64,000 nucleotides of DNA, taken from contig NC_088326.1 of NCBI RefSeq assembly GCF_910592395.1, positions 6,639,001 through 6,703,000 on the forward strand. Direction: 5' to 3'. Position numbers and translations under genes: made by a program. Position 1 is the first letter of the stretch. Every line of letters starts with the position of its first letter. The notes below the pieces were generated by a model. The model saw only the letters and a list, made by a program, of their open reading frames with translations. It had not been told where the DNA came from and ran no database searches. Below, piece by piece: positions 22,530 to 32,912 of this stretch. Origin of the DNA: Lineus longissimus (taxonomy: Eukaryota > Nemertea > Pilidiophora > Heteronemertea > Lineidae).

Positions 22530-23165
22530 CCCATCTCCTGGCTGCGTAACAAGAGGCCCCTATACCATTTGCTCAGCTGGGATTCATAACAAGATGTGCT
22601 AAGGTCAAACTGGTCAGCTGGAGGATCTCCGATAGTATAACAAGAGGCGCCAATGACCGTTTTACTCTGCTGACATTTATTTTTTTGAAAAACAAGAGGC
22701 CCCGTGCCATCTACTCACCTTTGATTGATCTTTGGCATAAATATGGACACTGATGCCAACTGCTCGGCTGGAATTAGTTTTTTTTTCTATAACTAGAGGC
22801 GCCAGTGCCTATTACTAAGCTGAAATCCACTGACTAGAGTTCCACGTGCCGTCCACTCAGCTGGGATTGATCATTAGCATAACAAGAGTAACAAAGGCCT
22901 ACTGCTCGGCTGAAATCGTTTTTTTAGTATAACAAGAAGCGCCAGTGCCCGTTACTCAGCTGAAATCTATTTTTTGCATAACAAGAGGCCCCTGTACCGT
23001 GTGCTCAGCTGGGCTTCATCTTGGCACAACAAGAGGCTATAAGAGCCTACTGCTCAGCTAAAATTGATTTTTTTTAGTATAAGAAGAGGCACTAGGGCCC
23101 GCTACTCAGCTGATATCTATTTTCGCATAACAAGAGGCCCCCGTACCGTATGCTCAGATGGGATT
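22530..23165 (+). repeat. minisatellite of about 60-bp units (F-family 5' ends)
   Basis: About ten diverged tandem units, each with aacaagaggc(c), a 'gtgcc/gtacc' block, ctcagctg and a t-rich stretch ending in (g)cataacaagagg. The unit resembles the first 35 bases of the element that starts at 37594 (caagaggcccaagggcctgg, then ctcagctgg). Confidence 0.75.
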
Positions 23166-23175
23166 CATCCTTGAC

Positions 23176-24163
23176 ATACCAACTCGACTCGGGGATATGT
23201 CCCCGAGGTTTTACGACGGATTATTATGCTCAGACTACATGCCTATCACCTCCAAGTGTGCTAGACCCCTGCTGATTGGACAGTTTTCGAGATCTGAGTA
23301 CTTTTATGCCCGCCTACCCTTCTCGACCGGGGCCGATTTTCAACTCGGGGATGGGCTTCACGCAAAAGGTAAAAGATGTCCCCGAGGTTTTACGACGGAT
23401 TATTATGCTCAGACTACATGCCTATCACCTCCAAGTGTGCTAGACCCCTGCTGATTGGACAGTTTTCGAGATCTGAGCACTTTTATGCCCGCCTACCCCC
23501 CTCGACCGGGGCCGATTTTCGACTCGGGGATGGGCTTCACGCAAAAGGTAAAAGATGTCCCCGAGGTTTTACGACGGATTATTATGCTCAGACTACATGC
23601 CTATCACCTCCAAGTGTGCTAGACCCCTGCTGATTGGACAGTTTTCGAGATCTGAGCACTTTTATGCCCGCCTACCCCCCTCGACCGGGGCCGATTTTCG
23701 ACTCGGGGATGGGCTTCACGCAAAAGGTGAAAGATGTCCCCGAGGTTTTACGACGGATTATTATGCCCAGACTACATGCCTATCACCTCCAAGTGTGCTA
23801 GACCCCTGCTGATTGGACAGTTTTCGAGATCTGAGCACGTCTAGCCGATTTTCGACTCGGGGATGGGCTTCACGCAAAAGGTAAAAGATGTCCCCGAGGT
23901 TTTACGACGGATTATTATGCCCAGACTACATGCCTATCACCTCCAAGTGTGCTAGACCCCTGCTGATTGGACAGTTTTCGAGATCTGAGCACTTTTATGC
24001 CCGCCTACCCCCCTCGACCGGGGCCGATTTTCGACTCGGGGATGGGCTTCACGCAAAAGGTAAAAGATGTCCCCGAGGTTTTACGACGGATTATTATGCT
24101 CAGACTACATACCTATCACCTCCAAGTGTGCTAGACCCCTGCTGATTGGACAGTTTTCGAGAC
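23176..24163 (+). repeat. 179-bp satellite array, about 5.6 units
   Basis: The anchor gtccccgaggttttacgacg recurs near 23199, 23377, 23556, 23735, 23889 and 24068. Spacing is 179 bp except one unit shortened by about 25 bp (around 23838). Units differ by only a few bases. Frames through the array are artefacts because 179 is not a multiple of three. The same satellite recurs at 46014-46417. Confidence 0.95.
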
Positions 24164-25999
24164 ACAGTGCAGAACACAGCCGCGTCAATGGCAAATCAAT
24201 CATTCAGTTCCATAAAGTTCCAGGTGATGGCAGCACCGTCGTTTTGGTCGCGACCCCTGTGGCTTTGGAAGCTTCTTGAAAGTACGGTTACCGTCAGGTC
24301 CTGCCATCAAATCTCCTGAACGGCGTGGGGAACTAATATAATGGCGGATAGGGCTGGATTTCTGTGTTTTTTCGATCGAACAATTGCCATTTAAGGCTAT
24401 TTCTATGGATCCAAAGGTGATTTTTTTGAAAAACGGAAGTAGTTAAGTGCTTGACTATTCAATCAAAGCACGACTTATCCAAGGGGTAATTGAAAAAAAC
24501 GAAGAAATATGTGAAACATGGCAGGCACTGGTCAACCTGTATAAATTTACATGTATGACATCTGTAATCAAGACGAAAGAAAAATATAGCTCAAAATTTT
24601 TAGTCCCTGTCCGAAGTTATGTAAGTGTCATGGCTCATGCGTAGTTATGTAATATACCCGCCATTTGTAACCGCCATTTACGTGACCTTGAGCATTTTAC
24701 ATAGTGATAGTATGTGACTGTGGGTCTCATTCTCTTCATTCCAATGAGTCGGGCTTGGGCTGCACCCTGCTCTCGGGCCTTTTTGGTCCTCATTTCATTT
24801 AACTATGCATTGCATTCCAGGTATTCAAGGGAGGTGTTTGACCTTGGTGTTGTATGTACATGGCTTAGTGCATTATATGCATTGTGTGTACTATGAGTAG
24901 GCCTATGCTAGTGTATAGGCGGAGTTGAGTGTATTAATGCAGTGCAATGGCCAATGCAGAAGACTTGAAATAAAATAGTGAAGGAAATCATTTAGCATAA
25001 GCCTGAGGCAAAGTTTTGCCAAATATTAAATTTCACAGAATAAACCTTGTGACAACTAAAAACGATGAATTTTCACTTGACTGGCACGGCAAACCATTGG
25101 ACCCTAGGCCGGGTTGCCAATGGCAATGTCAGTCGATGATTGAAAAACAACCCATGAATGTGTGACCAAAGACCCCTTGCAATGACGTCTCGATTGCAGC
25201 CATCTTGGGGGGGCAGATGTCGACCTTGATCTTTTGGGGGGCAGATGACGTCGGCCTTGTTCTTTTGAAGACTTTGCGTCAGGACTTGTGGCGTATTATA
25301 TAGCCGTATACTGTTTGCGGCCATCTTGGGGGCATTATGACGCGTATTGCAAACACTCTATACCATTGCTTGGGGGCGTTTTACCAGAAAAAAACTAGCT
25401 GATAAAGTACAACTGTTACTGTATATTATATTTAAAAAATAAAGCCTTAAAAATGACTAGGTTTTAGGTTTAGAGCATGACAACATTTGCCACGGCTTTC
25501 TTTTTTCCAGGAGGCGTCGTGCCTGCGAACCCTCAATGTCATGTTTTTGTCAATCAATGCTTGTTCATTATTTTCCAGGTATTGGTGAAAACAATATGAG
25601 GGCCATCTCAAACATATAGGCCGATGAGACCATAGAGTTGGGATTTCCACCTAAAAAATCAACAGAAAGTAGCAGTTATGGCGAGTAACATTGAAGGTAC
25701 AGTACCACCTATAGAGATATTGTATTAAGACAGAAAGAAAAAGTTAAATTTTGTCAGAATCTGTAATCCTCTCTGAAACCATTTTGTTGAAGGAAATTGT
25801 ATGATATGATATTCACTCCAACATTTTCATTATACTTTAATTCCTGGGCCTCATTTTGTCTCAGTTGACGTAGAGTTAGAGTTGATTTTCTGGGTCTACT
25901 TATGTTGTGAAAAAAAGGAATGTTTTGCGTGTTGTTCATATCTTTTCACCCAGTTCGTAGTTGTGGGGTTAATTGTCAATTTTCAACCATTTATTTCAG
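24164..25999. other. no supportable gene
   Basis: Upstream region of the bromodomain gene. Short frames (such as 24447-24644) are not recognised. Earlier exons of the bromodomain gene may lie here but could not be identified. Confidence 0.4.
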
Positions 26000-26764
26000 A
26001 AAATTCACTCTCGGTCTCAGCAACGGGTATTCGAAAACCCTGGATCAACAAACACTGGACTGGACTGGACTGGACTGGACTATGACTCAGCGCCCTCCAC
26101 CACCTGGATTTTTCTAAAAGTTATACAATTCCCACAACCCTGCCGAATCTCTTCCCGCCTAATTCCATCATCAACATCATGAACATGGCGTCACCCGAAA
26201 AGTCGCCCGGGTTTTATCGTAGATTTTACGATAATTGGCGACGACAGAATAGGTATGGTTATGTATTATGTAAACAGAAATATGTACAAGTGCCTGCTCT
26301 AGACATCTGAGTGATTTGTGGGTCTTGACATGCCATTAACATGATGAAATTGGCAGATGTGTGCCACCGGACCGGCCTGATAATATCGATAATTCATCGT
26401 AGTGTATCGCCTACACTCATAACATGGAGGTTTACCTCCGAGCTTATAATAACTCGAGCACATGGCATAGCCACGGCGAAGATGGAATTGGCCACTATAA
26501 GTTTATCAGACTGATACCATGTCCCATTTCCCCGTCGTTTCTCAATACATTGTTGTCGCCATGTTGATGCAGGCGATGGTGAGCAGTGACGTTGAATCCA
26601 GTCCAGTCCAGTCCAGTCCAGTGTTTGTTGATCCAGGGTTTTCGAATACCCCTCAGCAACATATGATTGGCAGAAGGAGGCATCGCTTGTTCTCCAAAGG
26701 GTAGCTTTCTACAAAGGTGGAAAACGTAGAGGAGTGGAACCCTCTGTGTGGTTCAGAACACCAG
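26000..26764 (+). CDS. bromodomain protein, exon 1 (of those visible), split by a MITE
   Basis: Acceptor ttatttcag ends at 25999. Coding runs 26000-26024, is interrupted by the MITE 26025-26651 plus the second 9-bp duplication copy, and resumes to the donor at 26764 (ccag/gtaagt, a consensus site). Across the pre-insertion junction the frame reads SLSVSATYDWQKEASLVLQR, then KRRGVEPSVWFRTP. This fits helix Z and the start of the ZA loop of a bromodomain, a reader of acetyl-lysine on chromatin proteins. It ends after one base of a codon that exon 2 completes. With the MITE present the exon contains stops, so this allele is damaged unless the MITE is spliced out. Confidence 0.7.
26016..26024 (+). 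repeat. 9-bp target duplication, left (MITE in bromodomain exon)
   Basis: ctcagcaac, repeated identically at 26652-26660. Confidence 0.9.
26025..26651. mobile_element. 627-bp MITE with 51-bp TIRs and 9-bp target duplication
   Basis: The left end gggtattcgaaaaccctgga (26025 on) is matched in inverse by the right end tccagggttttcgaataccc (to 26651), and the match runs through a (ggact)n tract for about 51 bp. The exact 9-bp duplication ctcagcaac flanks it. Nine-base duplications are typical of Mutator-like elements. The interior has a short splice-like frame at 26179-26252 (MNMASPEKSPGFYRR), which could in theory exonise. Confidence 0.9.
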
Positions 26765-27073
26765 GTAAGTTACTTGCTAAGGCTGAAATATCAATTGAAC
26801 AGAGTATTTGGAGTTAGACACCATGTAGTGTGTACTTTAGCGGATGTCATGGAGTTGAGGTGACTGGCATTGATTGGTCTATGCATATTGATTCAATGGG
26901 TCATCAGATGTGATTCAACCCGGAGGGGCAAGGTTTCTTTCAAATTGGTCGGAATAGTGTTGAATTTCAACTCTCACTAAGCCAGCAAACTTTCAGTTTC
27001 TTGCTTTATCACTAATTTATTTTTGACTAACTGTGAATTTGTTACCAGTTCATTTATTGATGTTGTCTTTCAG

Positions 27074-27153
27074 TTGACCAAAGTGTTGTTCTTGATTATG
27101 TCAAGAAAGTTAAAGAACCCATGGACTTTTCTACTATCCTAGAGAAACTACAG
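27074..27153 (+). CDS. bromodomain protein, exon 2
   Basis: An 80-base exon between acceptor gtctttcag and donor gtaaaa. Two bases complete the Val codon from exon 1, giving WFRTP/VDQSVVLDYVKKVKEP and MDFSTILEKLQ. P-V-D....DY...(V/I)K.PMD..TI..KL is the diagnostic bromodomain ZA-loop signature. It ends in phase 0. Confidence 0.85.
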
Positions 27154-27589
27154 GTAAAAAATCAATCAGGTCAAAAGTAATTGCCTGCATGGTTTATAGT
27201 CTTCCATTACCAAATCTGCTTTGTTTGCTGCGAATTCCTGAAAATTTAGCTGTCTTTCTTCACTCTACGTCACTGCTCCGCTCCACAGGACTTGTCCAAA
27301 CTATTAATGCTCCCCAAACAAAACGTTCATTGTTCACTCTCTTCAACGTCCCAATTCCTGCCTTTGTGGACCAATTCCTGGGCATCTGGTCTAGCACGAT
27401 CTATTAAGTCGTGGGATTTTGGTCCAACAATTCCAAGCCAGTGCAACCCATCTAACTAAACCTTGGTGTCTTTTGCCACACCCTGTGCTTCTTGAAGGAG
27501 TAGCAGGTGCGCTGTACACTGCTAATGATCTGCATTTCACTTGTTTACCATGGTTCATTATTTTCACTCTTTGTCTTGTTTATTTTCAG
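27154..27589 (+). other. bromodomain gene intron
   Basis: Intron between gtaaaaaatc and ttttattttcag; nothing else seen. Confidence 0.7.
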
Positions 27590-27754
27590 AATGGAATTTA
27601 TAAAGATGTAGAAGCGTTTCACTTTGATATGCTTCTCATTAAAAGCACCTACAACAGCCCAGCTGACCAAGTGTATGCAGATTGTGAAACTCTATTCAAA
27701 TATTATGAAGTGGAATATGGAAAGTTACTGAAGAGATTGGAAAAAGTAGATTAA
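27590..27754 (+). CDS. bromodomain protein, exon 3
   Basis: Phase-0 exon NGIYKDVEAFHFDMLLIKST, then YNSPADQVYADCETLFKYYE, ending ...KRLEKVD and TAA at 27752-27754. It supplies helices A-C of the bromodomain: L..G.Y..(V)..F..D..L...YN....VY.D...L...(F/Y). The acetyl-lysine-binding Asn position is occupied by the YNSP motif. A weak alternative donor (aaa/gtagat, just before the stop) would be in phase with the coiled-coil exon at 29345. A fusion with the downstream transposase-like gene is therefore possible but unproven. Confidence 0.85.
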   Translation, partial: NGIYKDVEAFHFDMLLIKSTYNSPADQVYADCETLFKYYEVEYGKLLKRLEKVD

Positions 27755-27925
27755 TCATGATACACCATCAAATCAGCTACAACAAACATGTGGTCATACT
27801 CACAGGCGTCCTCTCCTTTGAGTTTCTTTTCTCTCGTGAGCTACATGTAAGGGGGAGGGAGAATACACACTGTGAATACAGGGGCCACATACAGAAATAG
27901 TAATGGCATGATGTGATACATGTAA

Positions 27926-29044
27926 AATGAAATGGCCAGGGCCATTGTGCTCACCTCATGTGGAGGAAAGATGGATAAAGAGCATGGTATTGTGTCATGT
28001 AGTGTTAGGTTTGATGTAGGTCCAAGCAATTACAATTTCCCCAAAATGGCCAATTTACAGTACATTCGACCTCTGTGACCTTGAAAAGTAGGTCAAATCA
28101 AAGAAGACCCGGGTGACACATTGAATGGTTGTTAGAATTAGATGTACCTATGATATAAAATTGGTGCCAATCGGGCAAGTCATTACTAGGAATAATGGCA
28201 TTTTGAAGAATTTAGGATTTGGCCCCCTCCCTGGAGGCCAAACGGCAAATCAGATTGCACCAAACTTCGGTACCTAAGATCACCTGACCAAGGGGTACAT
28301 GTGTACTTAATTTGTGATCAATAGTCATTGCAGTTAAGAAACGTGCCATAGTTACGGCCTGACGGTGAATTTACGCCATTTGACCTCTGTGAGCTTGACA
28401 AGAAGGTCAAATTAAAAACCTGTGTGACATATACTGTATGGTGGTTAGATGTACCCATGATATCAAATTGGTGGCAATCGGGCAAGAAGTTAAGGAATAA
28501 TCACATTTTTAAGGTTTTTGGATTTTGCCCCCTGGTGGTCAAGTGGTGAATCATATTGGACCAAACTTCGGTCCCTGAGATCACCTGACTAAGGGGTAAA
28601 TGTGTACCAAATTTGGTATCAATAGTCATTGCAGTTTAGAAACGTGCCATCGTTACATCCGAACGGCCAATTTACACCATTTGACCTCTGTGACCTTGAA
28701 AAGGAGGTCAAATCAAAAACCCGGAGGATATATGATGCACCTTTGCTAGAAGTACCTACCATATTTTTTTCAAAATTTCCCGACTACTATTAAGGGGGAT
28801 ATTGCTTATTTTCACTTTTAACGTTTGGCCCCCTGGTGGCCAAACCATGAAACGAATCGGACCGAAACTTGGTCTCCAAGGTGTCATTACATAAGGGTAC
28901 ATGTGTACCAAGTTTCAACTCAATAGCTCTAACAGTTACGAAACGTGCCCTGCTAACGGACGACGGACGACGACGACGACGACGACGGACGACGGACGCC
29001 ACGGTATGGGATAAGCTCACCTCTGCTAAGAGGTGAGCTAAAAA
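27926..29044 (+). mobile_element. repeat family F, copy 1
   Basis: Starts aatgaaatggccagggccat and ends with a (gac)n tract, ccacggtatgggataagctc, and the hairpin gctcacctctgctaagaggtgagc followed by A-rich sequence. It contains three tandem modules of about 300 bp, each with ttgacctctgtgaccttga and a downstream aggtca. About 97% identical to 39421-40598. No coding capacity. Probably a non-autonomous element whose class is unresolved. Confidence 0.85.
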
Positions 29045-29344
29045 GCAATGGGTGATACAGAGATACCCTTCAATGAAGTTGCGCCTTTCCGGGTGCCAAT
29101 GTCTGGGCATATCACAAGCAACGACAACATCATTATTCCCAATGACGAATCGAAAAGGAACTATTTACTAGTATTTTCCTTGCAATTTTGATACCCGCGA
29201 TTAGATTTCAGATGATTTTAATTTAACAAACCACAATGATGTCCAATTCAAGTGGATCACATAGTGGTGCATTATAAGTATAGTACTGTATGCTTTCATG
29301 CAGACAATTCACAGTATGGTATAATAACTATGTTCGTTTTGCAG

Positions 29345-29509
29345 GTTAAAACTGCTCAGAATCAAAAGATATGGAATATAGGCTCCTTCATGCATGCAAA
29401 GAAAGTTGCACGGGAAGATGGTACATTGAAGATTGTCGGTGACCAGATCAATAAAATGGAGGCTACAATAATGGAAAAAGAAAATAGGATCCATGAACTT
29501 AATGCTGAT
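29345..29509 (+). CDS. transposase-like gene, coiled-coil exon
   Basis: A 55-codon exon between acceptor tcgttttgcag and donor gtacgt, phase 0 at both ends. It encodes WNIGSFMHAKKVAREDGTLK, then KMEATIMEKENRIHELNAD, a short heptad-like coiled coil. It joins in phase to the exon at 29928 (NAD/IAWRERINCSF). Function on its own is unknown; it probably mediates self-association of the encoded protein. Confidence 0.65.
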
Positions 29510-29927
29510 GTACGTATTTTCATTTGAAAATTTTACTGTAAGCATGTTTTTTTTATAGGAAGGAATTTGCTTTGGATGGTTGCAATGCCTGAACTTGGCT
29601 TTTTGAAATGTGACAAATCTTATATTCTTATGAGAAAAAAATGGTGTCCAAAATCTTTGAGCTGGAGAAATTTTCCAAAGTTTACAAGTTGATACTCACG
29701 AAACGAGTTATTGGGTCACTATTACTCAAGCTTTAATGACCTTGTCAAAAAAGCAAGTAAGCTGAAATGAAATTCTGGACAGGAAAAATCCAAAATAATG
29801 ACTAAGCTGGTAATAATGTGCTTTTGAAAAGTTGCCAGTGTGTCACATTCCATTAATCAGCAACATCGAGTGCAGGAATCGGACAAAACTGAAAGTGCAT
29901 GTCGTGATTATGATATTTGTATTACAG

Positions 29928-32114
29928 ATTGCATGGCGCGAAAGGATCAACTGTTCCTTCAAGAACCACACAACAACAAAAGAAAGTGCTGTCCAGGTAG
30001 ATGTTCATTTAAAACCAACGCAAGGTGCAGTGCCAACTATACCAACACGGGTTAACCAAGCTAACTCGGAGTCCGTAAACATTCATCCTCACACAGCCAG
30101 ACAGAGAATAAAAAAAACAATTCGTGCTGTACAACATATTCATGGTGAAAATCGCCAAAGTGTGGTTGATGGACTGTGGCTAACGACAGTACGGACATTG
30201 ACACGAAAGGAATTAGAAAAATATGTTGGTAGAAGTAAAAAGTGTAGAAATCTGAATTTGGGAAGAGTGACCAAACCACATGACCGGTTTTCAAAAGAAA
30301 ATATTGTCAGAAGTGTTAGGAATTTGTACAAGGGTGGACTGATTAGCAGTCGCAAGTATTCCAATATTGTGAAAGAAACCAGTGCTACGTCTAAACCAAA
30401 ACTTGTGCCATACAAGTCACTAATAGCAGAACGTAAAACGATTCAGTCTCGGCTGGAGGTTACTAGGTTTTCTGATGGCGTTGATGCTTGTTACCGCAAT
30501 TTTGAAACTGCTCTATTTGAGGTTGGTGCTGTTTATCTCAAGATAGATGAGCACTTGATGTCAATGACAGGTTCAGGGTTGAACTGGTTTAACCGCAATC
30601 GTGGTCAGTTTTCAGTTGCCCTTGGTGCTGATGGTGCTCCTTCTGGTAAATATGGTACTAGTACATCCCTACTGTTCTCTTTACTGAATGTTGTTGACAA
30701 AGTTGCAAGTTGTGATCACAACTATTTGCTATTTGGCGGTAACGTGAAAGAAGATGACGAGAGCATCATGTCATACCTGAGAAATCTTGTGCCAGAAATA
30801 CAGAAAATTGAACAGAATGTTTACAAGATTGGCGATACTGATGTTACTTTCAGTTTAGATCTCATTCCAGGTGATAACAAATGGCTTGCCTCTATTTCGG
30901 GTGAACTTTCAAATGCCGCAACATATCCATGTAGTTTTGCAGATGTGCACAAAGATGAGTTAAACAAAGTAGATGGTATTGTTGGTTCAGAGGGCTATTG
31001 GAAGCCATGGGATTATGAAAGACGACTGGCCTTGGCAAAGAAAGTTGAAAAGATGAAAGAAAACAATGCATCCCGACCTATTATTCTGAAAGAAATGGCA
31101 AAAATGAAATCTAGGCAAGAATTTGTTCCGGTTCTGGGCGAGTACATTAATAAATGTATGATAGATCCACTCCATATGAAGAACAATATGTGTCGGCAAA
31201 TGAACGCATTAATTGTCAATGAGGCCATTAAGAGAACAGATGATAGCATCTTGAAAGGAGGGCTACAGTCTCCTAAATTTGGCACTTCACCTCTAGGGAA
31301 ATATTTCCATGCCCTGAAGAATAATCTCAAAGCTGGAAAATTGTACATCCAGATGAAGAGATGGTTTTGCGAAAACAAGGCATCCGATTTTTCAAAGTCC
31401 TGTAAGATTAGGTTTACTGGTGAAGAATCGCTCAAGTTCTGCAGGGAATTCTATCATCTCATTGCGGCATGTGTTCAGTCCGATGGACAAACCCCTGATT
31501 TCCAATCATTCAGGCTGTTGGTCCTTCACCAAATGTGTTTGGTAGGAAGAGATGCAATAGCCCTCATGTCACAAATGAAGTTCTCAATGTATGACTTGCA
31601 GTGCCTCAAGGAAAAGTGTGAAACATACCATAGAATTCACGCAATGTTTCTTGCTCATGTTTCATTAACAACCTGGCATGCTGGCTACATTGTCCCTTAT
31701 CATGCTGGTCTTGTGTATCTCAAATTTGGCACAGGATTGGGTATAAACACACTCCAAGGTAGAGAGGCAAAGCACAAACAGATTGCCAACTATGGTAAGT
31801 TTTCCACTCCTGGGAACAAGTGGGAATGCATATTTCGACATGAGATCGCACAACTCATATGGCTTCCTGATAACGATGCACTTGAGGAGGCGAAACATAT
31901 AGAACGGTCTAGGCGAAAAAAAAGTAAACTGCATGTCTATCTTGAAGGATCGTTCAAAGATGATTGCTCTTGTCGACCATCTGATGATGTAGACTCTCCC
32001 TGCAAATACTGCAGTCACCCTTGGAAGAATTTGATCATTGATTCTTGCAACAATGGTAAGATAACTCCTGAACTGAAAAGGGTGCTTGAGAAATTCCATG
32101 CTAAATTGCACTGA
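29928..32114 (+). CDS. large RNase-H-like (DDE-type) transposase-like protein, family not recognised
   Basis: A 728-codon exon after acceptor tattacag, phase 0 from the coiled-coil exon; stop TGA 32112-32114. Salient blocks in order: a basic N-terminus; VGAVYLKIDEHLMS; FSVALGADGAPSGKYGTS; FSLDLIPGDNKWLASISG; CMIDPLHMKNNMCRQMNALI; INTLQGREAKHKQIANY; and a C-terminal Cys cluster (DDCSCRP...CKYCSHPW). Conserved-looking acidic residues in hydrophobic strands (ADGAP, LDLIPGD) and a distal GREAKH are compatible with an RNase-H-fold DDE nuclease, but I cannot name the family. The length and uninterrupted frame suggest a recently active or domesticated gene. No TIRs were located. Confidence 0.6.
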   Translation: MAWRERINCSFKNHTTTKESAVQVDVHLKPTQGAVPTIPTRVNQANSESVNIHPHTARQRIKKTIRAVQHIHGENRQSVVDGLWLTTVRTLTRKELEKYVGRSKKCRNLNLGRVTKPHDRFSKENIVRSVRNLYKGGLISSRKYSNIVKETSATSKPKLVPYKSLIAERKTIQSRLEVTRFSDGVDACYRNFETALFEVGAVYLKIDEHLMSMTGSGLNWFNRNRGQFSVALGADGAPSGKYGTSTSLLFSLLNVVDKVASCDHNYLLFGGNVKEDDESIMSYLRNLVPEIQKIEQNVYKIGDTDVTFSLDLIPGDNKWLASISGELSNAATYPCSFADVHKDELNKVDGIVGSEGYWKPWDYERRLALAKKVEKMKENNASRPIILKEMAKMKSRQEFVPVLGEYINKCMIDPLHMKNNMCRQMNALIVNEAIKRTDDSILKGGLQSPKFGTSPLGKYFHALKNNLKAGKLYIQMKRWFCENKASDFSKSCKIRFTGEESLKFCREFYHLIAACVQSDGQTPDFQSFRLLVLHQMCLVGRDAIALMSQMKFSMYDLQCLKEKCETYHRIHAMFLAHVSLTTWHAGYIVPYHAGLVYLKFGTGLGINTLQGREAKHKQIANYGKFSTPGNKWECIFRHEIAQLIWLPDNDALEEAKHIERSRRKKSKLHVYLEGSFKDDCSCRPSDDVDSPCKYCSHPWKNLIIDSCNNGKITPELKRVLEKFHAKLH

Positions 32115-32526
32115 AGTATTGAACTGATGCATCCCTGCATGTACACTCTGGTAGGAAAGTAAAAGGACACCAAATATATCTCAGTATTTCGGAGGGATTT
32201 ATGATTTAATGGTAACTCTTCCCTGACCCTGTATTTTGTGGTTTTTACTCCGTGTCCAAAATGGCTGAAAGTGATACTGATGATGATTTTGAATAATGAA
32301 TGTATTTCACCTCAAATTTGTGAATGATGAACAATGATCAAATGTTTAAATTAATGATGAATATCCGTCCAAATGGTACTTAAGTGTTGATTGTTTTACT
32401 CCTGCTTTTTTCGATATAAATACATGTTGAAATTCAATTTTTGTGTTGTTCTTAAAATGGTCTTTCCACACATAGCATCCCATGATGATCCATGACATTC
32501 CCAAACACCTTGCAATTCATCAACTA
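32115..32526. other. 3' flank of the transposase-like gene
   Basis: No gene seen. aataaa-type words are absent right after the stop; aaattaatgatgaat-like AT-rich sequence follows. Confidence 0.35.
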
Positions 32527-32726
32527 TAGGGCCGTTTAGACGACGCGAAAAAATCCGGATGCGTCCCGAATCCGGATTAATTTTTCGTCGTGTAAACGCA
32601 AAAAGATCCAGATCAATGTGGTTGCATCCGGACTAAAAAGGTACCATCGCCTTGGGTGGTTTTAATCCGGATTCATCCAGATTCGATCCGAATGCGGTCT
32701 TTTCGCCTGTCGTCTAAACGGCCCTA
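32527..32726. mobile_element. 200-bp MITE
   Basis: Left end tagggccgtttagacgac and right end gtcgtctaaacggcccta are perfect inverted repeats of 18 bp. The interior has aatccggat repeats in both orientations. Ends of this kind occur in hAT-type MITEs, but no 8-bp duplication is clear. Confidence 0.85.
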
Positions 32727-32837
32727 TTGTACAATAATGTTGCACCTTGTAATGGCATGGAGATGGCCCTCACTCACTAAAGAAACCAGGCCTGGATATG
32801 CTATGTTCCCTATTCCACTCTTGTCTGGCCACAATTA

Positions 32838-32912
32838 CAGTAGAACCTCTCTATCAAGGACACCCTTGGGACTGACAAATGATGTCCTTAATAGAAAGGT
32901 GCCCTGATTACT
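32838..32912. mobile_element. Tigger/pogo-type MITE, partial
   Basis: Starts cagtagaacctctctatcaa after TA, with ggacaccc..gggactgacaaa and gatgtccttaatagaaaggt. It is related to 21784-21943. The right end is not clear. Confidence 0.65.

Noticed and set aside
22530-23165. CRISPR-like array
   Set aside because: The units are diverged end to end without constant repeats and variable spacers, and the sequence is eukaryotic.
23158-24279. Serial 85-residue frames (MSPRFYDGLLCSDYM...)
   Set aside because: They are the 179-bp satellite read repeatedly; the unit is not a multiple of three and each frame stops in the next unit.
24447-24644. 65-codon frame as an upstream bromodomain-gene exon
   Set aside because: No splice sites in matching phase and no domain similarity.
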